Shown here in pieces: positions 36,693 to 46,255 of a DNA stretch of 64,000 bases (position 1 is its first letter; each line of letters opens with the position of its first letter). The notes beneath the pieces are model-generated. The model did no database searches. It saw only the letters and a list, made by a program, of their open reading frames with translations, and was not told where the DNA came from. The translations under genes and the position numbers were made by a program. Source of the DNA: Agrocybe praecox (taxonomy: Eukaryota; Basidiomycota; Agaricomycetes; Agaricales; Agrocybaceae); contig OZ024842.1 of assembly GCA_964017145.1 (NCBI GenBank), positions 248,001-312,000 of the forward strand, given 5' to 3'.

Positions 36693-37475
36693 ATGACATC
36701 TACACCATGCTCTCGTCCTGTTTACGACTCCTCGAAGGGCCCTAGGTACGGTCTCCCATTCTTTCTGGAAGATAAGACAGGACGGCTAGGTGGATCAGAG
36801 TTCATCGACCTCCATGACCGCATGCGTCTTGTTTATAGACGCTCAAGATTCACCCCCGAATTCCATGAGTATGAGATATACGACCTAGGTGTTGAGACCT
36901 ACGATCCTCTTCTAAGTCCCGAAATCTTCTTGAGGTTCAATCCCGATCACAGTCTGGGAACGATTGTTCTTGCGAAACACAACGAGCAGCCAATGGAGGC
37001 TTTTTTGCATCGAGTTAGCGAAGAAGGGGGGTGAGCGTTGATTTTACGTCGCAAACCTTAAATGCGTAGTTGAATGACGCTTTGGTGCTCACTCAGGCCG
37101 AAGATTAGAAAGTTCAAGGCAACAGACGGCTATGAATACAAATGGGAATATCTGGTGCAGGGCAACGAATGGACTGCGAGTTTGCCATTAGCTTACTTCG
37201 CGGGGAATGGTGAATCTAACTTTTTGTTGAACTTTTACAGTGCACTAGCCAAGAAGGAGAGGCTGTAGCTGAATATAACCTCAAAATTGAAGGGGAACCA
37301 CCCTATCAATCGTCTGGGTGCATGCTCACAATCGACGAGGATTACGGGCATCTTGCAACCGGTACTAGTATCTGATATTTCTATATGCGACTATTATCGC
37401 TTACAAGGCGTTATTATAGAGCTATTAGCGACGGTCATGATCATGAGGCATATCGTGTTATATGATCTTCAATAA
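36693..37475 (+). CDS. DUF6593-like protein
   Basis: Unknown function; this family is widespread and multicopy in Agaricomycetes. Exons 36693-37030, 37097-37175, 37241-37361 and 37408-37475 sum exactly to 202 codons (201 aa). Family-like pieces are LFFLEDKTG-type beta strands near the N-terminus (LPFFLEDKTGRLGGSEFIDL), the core GYEYKWEYLVQGNEWTC, then EGEAVAEYNL, and a hydrophobic end IIELLATVMIMRHIVLYDL, where family members keep a helix. Intron 2 (37176-37240) would use a GC donor (ACT|GCGAGT...CAG). All other joins are GT-AG. A TATAAA at about 36677 lies unusually close to this ATG, so transcription could start downstream or the box may be fortuitous. Confidence 0.75.
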
Positions 37476-37784
37476 TTTTAACTCTTAGTACAGTTCATAT
37501 TAGTGGCCGCACGTAATAGCGCAACTTGAGTCCATAGGACAGTCATGATCTAATCGTGACTTTCGCCTGTCAAAATAGAGACAGGCTTGTATACACATCG
37601 AACTTAGTGAACTAAAATCTACATACAAGACTGTAACTCAGGATCCTAAGAGATTATTGAAGGGTTTAATCAGTCATAGGCGTGCGATTCCAAAAGCGTA
37701 TTTACCTTTAAAATCATTTTATCACATCGTCCATTTGTCTTTCAGAGTTTCAATTTTCGGACGTTTTTGTTAACCCCCGACAGG

Positions 37785-38276
37785 CTAACTTAGCATTGTG
37801 GTGAAGCTGAGATCTGTTATCCCTGCAAAAAAGACAAGGAATCTGAAGTTTAAATGCGAAAAAATCAATAGGGCATTGAGAAAAGCGAAATGCTTACCTT
37901 CCCCTTCTAAAAATCGTCGCACACGATGCTCATACTCGCCCTCCTGGAAAGGCACTGGGATCAACGCAGGATCCATGCCCTCATATCCAATAAAATCAAC
38001 TCGTTGCGTAACGATCATATGTTTCGTATTGGGGGCATGGCCCACCAGTTGAAAATCGAAAGGAAGTTTATCTCTCCGTATCCTGAGGTTTATAATTTGA
38101 CGTGCTAGAGAAATATCCTGCTCTGACCCATCAAAGGAAGGGAGGCCCATTGCTTGTCCGATCCTCGCTGCCCACGGTAACCAAACATTCTGCCTCAAAA
38201 TAAATCCTCCAATAATGACATCGGTATTGCACTCAGGAGGAGGAATTCGTTGTGTCGTCGAAGAAGCAGACGCCAT
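37785..38276 (-). CDS. small hypothetical protein (138 aa)
   Basis: Not recognised. Exons 38276-37898 and 37822-37785 are joined by a 75-bp intron (GTAAGC...TTTGCAG) and give exactly 139 codons. If unspliced the frame stays open, adding 25 residues, so retention is possible. It begins MASASSTTQRIPPPECNTDV and contains IIGGFILRQNVWLPWAARIG and QLVGHAPNTKHMIVTQRVDF. No signal peptide, membrane segment or catalytic motif is visible. It converges with the DUF6593-like gene 309 bp away. Confidence 0.55.
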   Translation of the reverse strand: MASASSTTQRIPPPECNTDVIIGGFILRQNVWLPWAARIGQAMGLPSFDGSEQDISLARQIINLRIRRDKLPFDFQLVGHAPNTKHMIVTQRVDFIGYEGMDPALIPVPFQEGEYEHRVRRFLEGEGKHFAFLNALLIFSHLNFRFLVFFAGITDLSFTTMLS

Positions 38277-38361
38277 CGATGTAAACTTTGATGCTGATAG
38301 CTATCACTCATTCAACTGCGGTTTTTAAGTTGTGGAAAGTATTTGTGTGTATTTACGGGCC

Positions 38362-38722
38362 TCATGACGGTGCCTTCCACCCTAGAATCAAGAGCACGTA
38401 ATTCTGGTTGTTTGGCGGTGGCGGAGGCAGCGAAAATTGATATTCATAACTAGATAATCGAGATAGATGCAATGTAAAGGTGCTTTGAGTCTCCCGAAGT
38501 GGCAGTTGAAGAACGCCGGCCGATTCATTCTTACTCGTGACATCCATCGAAATGGAGGAGAACAGCCGGCCTGGAATTGCTTACTGAATAGTTGATAGAC
38601 TCCAATGAACCGTCTTCTTAAAGGTAAATAGAATAATGAACGGGGTATCGGGCACTTTGTGATCGTGAAAAAGACGGATGTCATCTTTCGCCCACTTGGA
38701 AAATTCGCCAATAAAGCCTAAA
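38362..38722 (-). pseudogene. remnant of an unknown gene (two exon-like pieces)
   Basis: Two protein-like stretches on the minus strand are in different frames. The upstream one follows a good acceptor (TTTTTAG) and reads GFIGEFSKWAKDDIRLFHDH, then FIILFTFKKTVHWSLSTIQ. The downstream one starts around 38568 and reads through MDVTSKNESAGVLQLPLRET and FTLHLSRLSSYEYQFSLP to LLILGWKAPS and a stop. Between them are donor- and acceptor-like signals (GTAAGC ... TTCCAG) only 14 nt apart, far too short to splice and out of phase. This looks like a decayed gene; function unknown. Confidence 0.35.
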
Positions 38723-40132
38723 AATTGATTCGACCCGCGAGCCTGACAAATTGCAATGCATTTTGCTCAATCGCTCGGGCTGACTCCATTTCATAACATT
38801 TCTCGACAATGGAAAAAAACCTCGAACGGAGAGTGCAAACATACGACATTCTATGTCAGAGTAAAGCACGTCATAACAGAGTCATGGATCACACGGGGGG
38901 CATCCATTTGTCAAATGTGGTGACTCGTGACTCATTAAGATGTCAATTTCAAATATTTGTCAAATACGGTGATGGCAATCAAAGGCAAGCAGGGATCCCG
39001 CCGCCCGGCATCGTTGATCTCTGAACATTCGACGAATCGTGGTCACTGCCGCCCTTCTTCTCTATATCCAAAAACTTTGAATAACATCCCACTTGTCTTT
39101 ACAAACATATATATATAAGTAAACAGCTGTTCTTTTCTACCCACGCACAAAACTTCAAACGAGGCGGAGAGTCGCGCCTGATGCAGAACTAATCAGAGTT
39201 TTACCCTTACCATGGTTGGGATATCAGTGACAGTAGAGCATATCTACTGTTATTATGTGCCGGCTGCGAGATAGAGCTACTGAAGAGGATGCAGAAACGT
39301 CGTTAATGAAGTTCAATTGAAGTTCGTCGACGGCTCGCTCCGGCAGCCAGCACAGCATTTGACATATCAATGCCCGCCGCGTCATCCTGCATAGATCCGA
39401 GATCACCGGAAAGGCTTCGTGATCTATTGAGTGCCGAGGCTCTGCTCTTGAAGCTTGAAGCTTGAAGCCTGAAGTTGTAGTCAAATAAAGCCACACCGAA
39501 AAATCGAACGCGTGTGCCGATGCAGGCATGCCATTTCTTCTCCACTCCGCATCTATGCCCAGTTGGCTTACGAAAAACCAAAATCATCAAAAGTCGATTC
39601 TGAAAGAGCTGTTTAATGTATTTCATTTTTAGCGGGTATTTATATAAGTTTAGAAGAAGTAGCCGTCTGTCCGGTACGCCTCACTGTAAACTTTTTTTCG
39701 ATTCTTTCCGACTTCAACTTCAGTGAATCTCAAAGCATTTGTGACGATTATCCCGCAAAAATTGATTCGACCCAGGTTTGAACTGAAGGCCTTGTCCCGT
39801 CGCGGCAGTGCGAGTCTGACATAAATCCGGAGCTTGAAAACCGGTTATTCTATGCACCAAGATCCAAAACTGGAACTGGTGCACGTCCTGCGTCAAATAA
39901 CTTCGATGTTAGACAGATGCGATAACCAACTACGCCCTCAAATCAGCTATCATGTGGCCTCAGCACTAGTATATTTCCTGTTCACTAAGATTAATTATTG
40001 ACCATCCTAATACCCCATACATATATCCCGCGGAATTGATATATAACAATGAATACTAATGAAAACAAAGACTGTCCGGTAATATGGTGATCAGAAGAAA
40101 GTTCATGGTCGTACTTGCTCCTTTTGACAAAC
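38723..40132. other. gene-free region with tandem motif
   Basis: No supported gene. It contains the clearest copy of the TTGAAGC tandem motif. Short frames on both strands have no splice partners. Confidence 0.45.
39448..39474 (+). repeat. GAAGCTT heptamer tandem repeat
   Basis: Three perfect units of TTGAAGC in tandem, then a degenerate fourth (CTGAAG). It is the longest of four similar runs in the window. Confidence 0.8.
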
Positions 40133-40753
40133 TCAGTTTGATCTCGCTGACGTTCGCAATAGATGAAAGCCAGAGAAGAAAACAACGAAGAATGTCACGA
40201 GAAGACTGATGAAGGCAGGGTGCGCAACGTATGTCATGGCCCCACTACATCCCACACACGTCCACCCTGAAGAATTATGAACACTTAAGATATTAGAATA
40301 TTTGCTCAGCAAATGAAAGAACTTACCATCCGCGAGGCCCGTGTACGGCTGGGGTGTGTACATAGCAAACCTCAACGCACTGTTCTGCTGAAGAAATCCA
40401 CCTTTTATGGGCTGCCCAGGACCTCTGTCGTCCCAAACATTCAGGGTATACGTCGCTTGTGCGAGTGGCATCTCCGGATGGTCGGTTTGATATGCATAAA
40501 GGTCCCAAACTACTTGTGTTGCTGTTCCATCTATTATACCATTCGATGGCCCTACCGGATATGTATTCCCATTGTCACACACCGCGGACACCGTCAGATG
40601 CGTAGGTGTAGCGAGAAGAGAGAAGAAACTCCACGAAAAGGTGACTGGCTGATCTGATGCGATTTTGAAGAACGATGTGGCAGTTTGTGGTGGTTGTACA
40701 ATGGTGAGGCCCCCTGCTGCTGCTGTCGATGGGATGTCGGTGGAAGATGACAT
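40133..40753 (-). CDS. DUF7137-like membrane protein
   Basis: Unknown function; basidiomycete cell-surface-type family. Exons 40753-40327 and 40266-40133, with a 60-bp in-frame intron, give exactly 187 codons (186 aa). The core reads GGLTIVQPPQTATSFFKIAS, TPTHLTVSAVCDNGNTYPVG, ATYTLNVWDDRGPG and LRFAMYTPQPYTGLADGWTC, a beta-sandwich pattern with conserved Cys. The C-terminus has one membrane segment (FISLLVTFFVVFFSGFHLL, about 159-177). Family members I recall begin with a signal peptide and a Ser/Thr-rich stretch. Here the predicted start, MSSSTDIPSTAAAGG, has none, so either a 5' exon was missed or the N-terminus is lost. Confidence 0.75.
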   Translation of the reverse strand: MSSSTDIPSTAAAGGLTIVQPPQTATSFFKIASDQPVTFSWSFFSLLATPTHLTVSAVCDNGNTYPVGPSNGIIDGTATQVVWDLYAYQTDHPEMPLAQATYTLNVWDDRGPGQPIKGGFLQQNSALRFAMYTPQPYTGLADGKFFHLLSKYSNILSVHNSSGWTCVGCSGAMTYVAHPAFISLLVTFFVVFFSGFHLLRTSARSN

Positions 40754-41538
40754 GTAATTGATCCTCTATTTGACTTTAAACGCTAAAAGTATATGGACTG
40801 AGGGACAGAGCGTATGACTGCGGAAAAAGAAATGGGGACGGTGATGGAATGAATGCAGCACTAAAAGGAAAAGCAACGCGGCGAACGCTGCCCATCATGT
40901 CAGCAACTGAAGCGGATGATGACGGCAAACCATTCCCGTGTACTATTTTCAGTAGAAAATACCGGTGAGGAGAAGTATCTGTGCCATGATCGTTGACCAT
41001 CCTCCCAGGATAAGATATCCCTCAGTACATTTAGTATACAGAGATTTGGTTAACCGGTATTTTACTTACTAGGCGATCAGATTAGTATCTTCATGACGTT
41101 TCGGAACTGTTATTAGTGTCCGGCATATGTCACGACTCAGAATGGACCCGCCAGTTCTAACCTGCCTCCAAGGCCTCAGTTCTGGGGCGTAGTGGATCAA
41201 GACGAATTTTTAATTTTCCTTTGTAGAGTTGGGCGCTAAATTTCTCTACTTGGAGCAAATAGGAAGAACGGACTCTAACCGCAACTATCAAAACTCCGAT
41301 ATGGCCGTATTGTTTTTCCGAGCAGAGCGCAACCGGAGAAACAATGCCGAAGTCGTGAAAACTTTCTAAATTTGTCGTGTGCACTCATTCGTCCCATAAA
41401 TGCTCTACCAGCGGCAGTCCGAATGAACGTCATCTATTAGGACCGGCATATAGTCTGGCCCAGCCACTACGTTATCCTATAATCCCGCTGTATCAAATAT
41501 CTACGCTGTTCTTGACACTTGTAGTCGTCCTACAGCAT
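40754..41538. other. spacer without a supported gene
   Basis: About 785 bp. It should contain the promoter of the DUF7137-like gene and the 3' end of the small secreted protein gene. An undetected first exon for the former might lie at its left end. Confidence 0.45.
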
Positions 41539-42262
41539 CTAGTTACAATTAGCCACAACCTGGAGCCCAGCATTCTCGGTGTCCTGAACGTCGGAAGATG
41601 CGGTGGCTACTGCCGAATCAACCGCAGAATCGGTTCTAAGGTAGTCAGTTCAGTTATTTAGTTTAAAAATACAACGGGTATATTGGTGACGCATACGCAT
41701 TCGTATATCCGAGAGCCATAGAAGCAGTCAAAAGACCATCCTTGACCTGGTCACGATCGGCATCTGGGGCTTGTTGACCAGTTAAGAGAGCTTTGGCGAT
41801 CTTGCCGACACCGGCTTTAGCATTAGTAATGCCGTCGGCAGCCGTTTGGAGTTGGACCATCGTCGCAGGATCACTGAGGATATCGCGAGTTGTAAAGTCC
41901 AAATAATCTGAGATAAGATGAAACTCACTCTTGAGCAGCAGCCATAGCGCTCTTTATGGACGATGCTGACTTGTTTAGCCCAGCCACAGTCTTGAGACGC
42001 GCAACATTGCATGCCAGGTTTCCAATCTGGCGCCTGCTGTTCTCTATAAAAGGTACGAGAAATCGGTCCAGTTCAGTGTGGGGAATGCGTTGAGTGTTAA
42101 GGACTGGATTTGATGTTACCTACCAAGTGGAGCTACAGGCCAAAAAATTCGTTGGCATAATTCATACATAACAAAAAGTAGAGCTAAGAGTTACTTACCA
42201 GCCACGACGAGGGAAAACACGAGGGCAAAAGCGAGGGTGAAGAAGTACGCGAAGCGGGCCAT
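41539..42262 (-). CDS. small secreted protein, copy 1 (153 aa)
   Basis: Secreted protein of unknown function. Five exons (42262-42199, 42132-42124, 42043-41929, 41873-41697, 41635-41539) sum exactly to 154 codons. A signal peptide (MARFAYFFTLAFALVFSLVVA) is followed by a mostly helical, Ala-rich mature part: NLACNVARLKTVAGLNKSAS, QLQTAADGITNAKAGVGKIA, KALLTGQQAPDADRDQVKDG, ending GLQVVANCN. Only two cysteines are present in the mature protein. Exon 2 is a 9-nt microexon. It mirrors the plus-strand copy at 43527 exon by exon. Such proteins are candidate effectors or cell-surface factors in Agaricomycetes, but no activity is implied by the sequence. Confidence 0.88.
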
Positions 42263-43526
42263 TTGTCTTAATTGATATGAAGTAAGGGTAAAGGGTTAAG
42301 AATAGAGATGAATGAAAGGTGACGATGGAACTAAGCAACGAAGTGGAAGATTGAAGATTAAGACAGACGCCTGGTCCGTGAAGAAGAAAGTAAATGAGGA
42401 AGAAAAGTGGATGGAGACTATTGAGCGAATTTTACCCCCCCATTTATACTTTCGAATTTTTGCATCCGATACGGTAGAACCCCATCTATGGATACCCCTC
42501 TTTGTATTACTGGCATGAAGCATGATATTTACTCGGTTCCTGGCTAGGAGAATAATGATTGTAGTATTGCATGAGTTTAAATTACTCTGCCCCAGATTAC
42601 ATGATATTGTATTTGCATTGTGCAATAGCAATAGACAAGAGCCACACGGGTCCAGCACTGGAACATGTCATGTAGATATAATGGTGATCGGTAAGTCAAC
42701 GTCTTACGTATTAGATTATTAATATGACGACGATCCAGCGTCTTAAAGATCCCCCCACTCAGTCAAATAAAACAGGTTTTTAAGAATATGTCGCTGAAAG
42801 AGATCACATCGAGTTAAAATATTAGATCAGTCTGTTGAAAATGTCATCTTTATGGAAACAAAGCATTTAAAGCGGTTTTAAAATATGAAATTCAAAACCA
42901 GGCTCACGAAAGACTGTGAGAGGGATCCTATCATGTAAGTTGAAGTAAGGGATCTAATCTATGATAGTGATGACAATCATCTACCGTGTATCTGACCTCA
43001 TAGCAATATTCGTTACTACACGACAGGATGCATCGAACTCGGAGACAAGCGGACCTGATCACAAATTCATGCGTACAAATCAGTGTAAAAATATCGACCA
43101 CAATATAGGAGTGAAGACTATTGCCAAATAGTACTCGACTTCGATATCTTCTATGCGACGTCGTCCGCTGTCACAGGACGAAAGCACTTCCATCATTGCT
43201 GCGTTGTCGCTGGAAATTTGAGCGTAGTAAACTTGCGCGAGAAGGAAATAATAACTCCAGTAAGCTACACTATATTCAATGAGAATATTAGGGGTACACT
43301 GACTGAAGTACTGCCAGAATAAACTGAACTTAGTGTACACAGAGACGTATAAATACACGGTTAAGCAATCTTGTAAATTTCTCATCTCACTACCGTCCAT
43401 TTTTTGCTCCCCTTATTAATTTGCTTCGGCTCAGACCAGGTGTCCTTCTTATACATTCCTTCTTACAACACTTTTTGTCTTCTCGAATTTTATTGACCTT
43501 GAATCCTTTTTCCGAATCGAGCGCAC
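42263..43526. other. shared upstream region of the secreted-protein pair
   Basis: 1.26 kb between two divergently transcribed paralogues. It holds both promoters; a TATAAA on the minus strand lies at 42443-42448, about 180 bp upstream of copy 1. No gene between them could be supported. Confidence 0.5.
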
Positions 43527-44257
43527 ATGGCCCGCTTTGCTTACTTCTTCACTCTTTCTTTCGCTCTTATCTTCTCCTTGGTTGTTGCTGGTTGGTTTTT
43601 GGTATATATAATTGGAAATACTCTAACTAACCTAACTCCTTCCTCGTACGCTGCAGCTCCTGTGGGTTAGTAGAACCACTTAACCTCAATCAAACTAGTT
43701 GCTGATGACAACCCACCCTGATACAATCTATATGTAGAGAACAATAGGCGTCAAATCGGAAACCTCGCATGCAACCTCGCACGTCTTAAGACTGTCGCTG
43801 GGCTTAACAAGTCAGCGTCTTCCATCAAGAGCGCCATGGCTGCCGCTCAAGAGTAGGCTCATTTGACCTATTCTCTCTTGATTATTCATGACTCACACAT
43901 ATTCTCAGTGATCCCGCTACTATGGCCCAACTACAGTCTGCCGCCGATGGGATCACCAATGCACAAGCCGGTGTTGGGAAAATCGCCAAAGCACTCTTGA
44001 CCGGTCAACAGGCCCCAGATGCCGATCGTGACCAGGTCAAGGATGGTCTTTTGACTGCTTCTATGGCTCTCGGATATACGAATGCGTATGTATACCTATC
44101 ACACATTGGATAAAGAGGGGGATAATAACGGTCATGTTTTCTGTTTGAATAAATTTGTAGAACCGATCCCGCTGTCGATTCCGCAGTAGCCACCGCGTCG
44201 TCGGCTGTTCAGGATACCGAGTCCGCGGGTCTGCAAGTTGTTTCTAACTGCAACTGA
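43527..44257 (+). CDS. small secreted protein, copy 2 (153 aa)
   Basis: Head-to-head paralogue of the gene at 41539. Five exons (43527-43590, 43657-43665, 43738-43852, 43909-44085, 44161-44257) have the same sizes as copy 1 (64, 9, 115, 177, 97 nt) and sum to 154 codons. Signal peptide MARFAYFFTLSFALIFSLVVA; mature part NLACNLARLKTVAGLNKSAS, QLQSAADGITNAQAGVGKIA, ending GLQVVSNCN. The first intron uses the weaker donor GTTGGT where copy 1 has GTAAGT. The 177-nt exon is almost invariant between the copies, suggesting recent duplication or selection. Function unknown. Confidence 0.9.
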
Positions 44258-44736
44258 AAAGTTTGCGCGGTTGAAATAGGCCGGGATGTATGATAATTTG
44301 ACGTAATAATCTCCCTGATGGACCCGTTTGTTGATATCTAAACTTTACGCATTAGCAAAACTGGTTGTATTATTAGTCATTGTTATTTTCCGTTGGGAGG
44401 CCTGGAAGTGTAGATCATTTCTCACCACTTTAATACCACTGGATTGGATCCATTATCAAATATTGTTAAAACTGTGTTTATAGCTTTTAATTGACTCATC
44501 AAGTTCAACAAAAAAAAATATGGCAGAAAGCCGACGGAGAACCAACGGAGAACAGTCCAAAAATAGCTTCCGGCCCGAAACTTGCTTTCGTTCCGCCGCG
44601 CCGCGACAATCGATCAGCTAAGATGATCACCGGAATTTTGTGCCCAAGCGTACAAGGGAACTGAATTTTGAGGAAGGAAAGACGACCGTAATGACTTGAA
44701 GTTGGAATTTGGTAATTTGATTACATATCGGCTCGA
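44258..44736. other. spacer without a supported gene
   Basis: 480 bp holding the 3' untranslated region of small secreted protein copy 2, an A-rich run near 44511, and no recognisable gene. Confidence 0.5.
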
Positions 44737-45700
44737 GTGGCGGAGATCACCGATGTGAAGATTACGTATGCATTGAGATGTGTGACGTGTTGGCAGTGCG
44801 CCCGTTGTCCCATTTTTGCCATCAACACAACTTTGACGACCTCCCCGACGCGACGCGCCAACGACTCCGTGCTTACAAGCGTCAAAAATTCTCCATTCAA
44901 ATATGTTCAACGTGTCACAAATAACCTATTCGTCAAAAATGTTCAAATATGCGATGGAAAGTCGACGTTATGGGCCATGGTGTTGGATTTACGTCGCAGA
45001 ATTCTGGTACACCATTCCTACAGCTTAAACCTATGGAAATTTTTATTTTGGACCCGACACGAATGGCTGAAGTATGCCAGCCGTTATGCGACATTTCTGA
45101 TACTTTCGCGCTTTTCATGCGTCCCAAAAAAATTCCCGCATTGAAATGAATCATTTCAAATCACAAGATTTCTACCTTGAAGGAATTGTATCAACTTGGC
45201 CAACGTATCCCCTGTAGATTTCCTCCTTCCACAAATCTAATTCTATCATTCAGATCTCAAGACGGACTTGTCCAAGTCGATTTTCTCGACAAGGCTTTAA
45301 GACAGTTCAATGTTATCTTCACCCGCCGCGAACCTATGTATTCGCTGAGCCAACCCTTCGCCACCGATTGTTCGCGTCCGATGGCATGGCTGACATTCAT
45401 CAGTGAGAAGGATATTCATCGCGACATAAATTTCCGACTCTTCTCAGATGTGACCAAAAAAATACTCGGGTGGGTGGTTACTCGTTGTTCATTCATATTT
45501 AGTCTTATGCAACCTTATGATGCATGCCGTCTCTTTCAGGAAAGTCCGAGTACGATTCATCCTATCCAACCTTCCAACACACAAAGAGAACTCATCTATA
45601 CTATTTCAGTGCCTCGAAGTCCCGACGTCAATAGAACTCGAACTTAATTCAGTGAAGCCACCGGTTCCTAGCTAATACTTGCAGAGGTTGATATACCAAT
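44737..45700 (+). pseudogene. decayed copy A1 of an unrecognised multicopy family
   Basis: Pieces in several frames match the copy at 49556: LDPTRMAEVCQPLCDIS against LDPKRMTEVGQPLCDIS, then YSLSQPFATDCSRPMAWLTF and ISEKDIHRDINFRLFSDVTK against YTLNQPFVVNLSSVMIAVTF and ITEKNIFIYTNFRFFPDVKS. After an intron-like gap ending CTTTCAG comes a last-exon match, VRVRFILSNLPTHKE, with an internal deletion and a stop after VKPPVPS. The middle section present in copy B (RGVFYYHRSEHE...) is missing, and stops interrupt the frame after about residue 40. Not functional as a full-length protein. The family is unknown to me. Confidence 0.6.
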
Positions 45701-45929
45701 AAGCTCGGTATTTTGAGAAACTAATCGGGTTATCTCATGTAGGTCTGGCACGCTTCCATCCGTCTATAAGGTGAACCAGAAGCCATTGCTTCTAATTGAA
45801 GGGAGATCCTGGTGACGCCAAATCTTACGCCACTGCGATTGGAATACCCTCTTCGAATCTCGGCCAACCCACGGGCCACATATCTTTACAAACGTTAGCC
45901 TGTAACGCTCCTTGCTCGCTAGCTCGGTA

Positions 45930-46255
45930 TCACAGACGTGATTGTTAGTCGCCAGTCCTTCATTAATCTCATCCGACTAAACTCGTACGTACCATCCTTT
46001 TTACACCACGTATAAGTGCGATTCGTTAAATCAGACCTCCCAGAACACGAAGCGGACCCATCGCTACTATTCCAATGCCTCAAAGTTCGGACCCCTATTG
46101 AACATCTATACCCTGGCCTCGCTACAGTCAAGCCCCCGGTTCCTGGTGAATATGTGCAGAGGTTGATATACATGAAATTCCATCTGCGGGGTCTATCATT
46201 GAAGAAGATAATGTATGGATGCAAAATTGCCAAGTTATTTGGTATTCCGACCTAG
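45930..46255 (+). pseudogene. terminal-exon copy A2 of the multicopy family
   Basis: An intron-like stretch resembling that of copy B (including the shared CGTACGTACCA segment) is followed by an intact last exon: VRFVKSDLPEHEADPSLLFQ, KPPVPGEYVQRL, GLSLKKIMYG, ending KLFGIPT. The acceptor site has decayed (TTTTTACAC instead of a TAG). No upstream exons of this copy are present, since A1 ends just before it. It is therefore an isolated 3' fragment from a tandem duplication. Confidence 0.6.

Noticed and set aside
43080..43400. 106-codon minus-strand frame between the secreted-protein pair
   Set aside because: It lies in the shared promoter region and shows no signal peptide, domain or exon structure.
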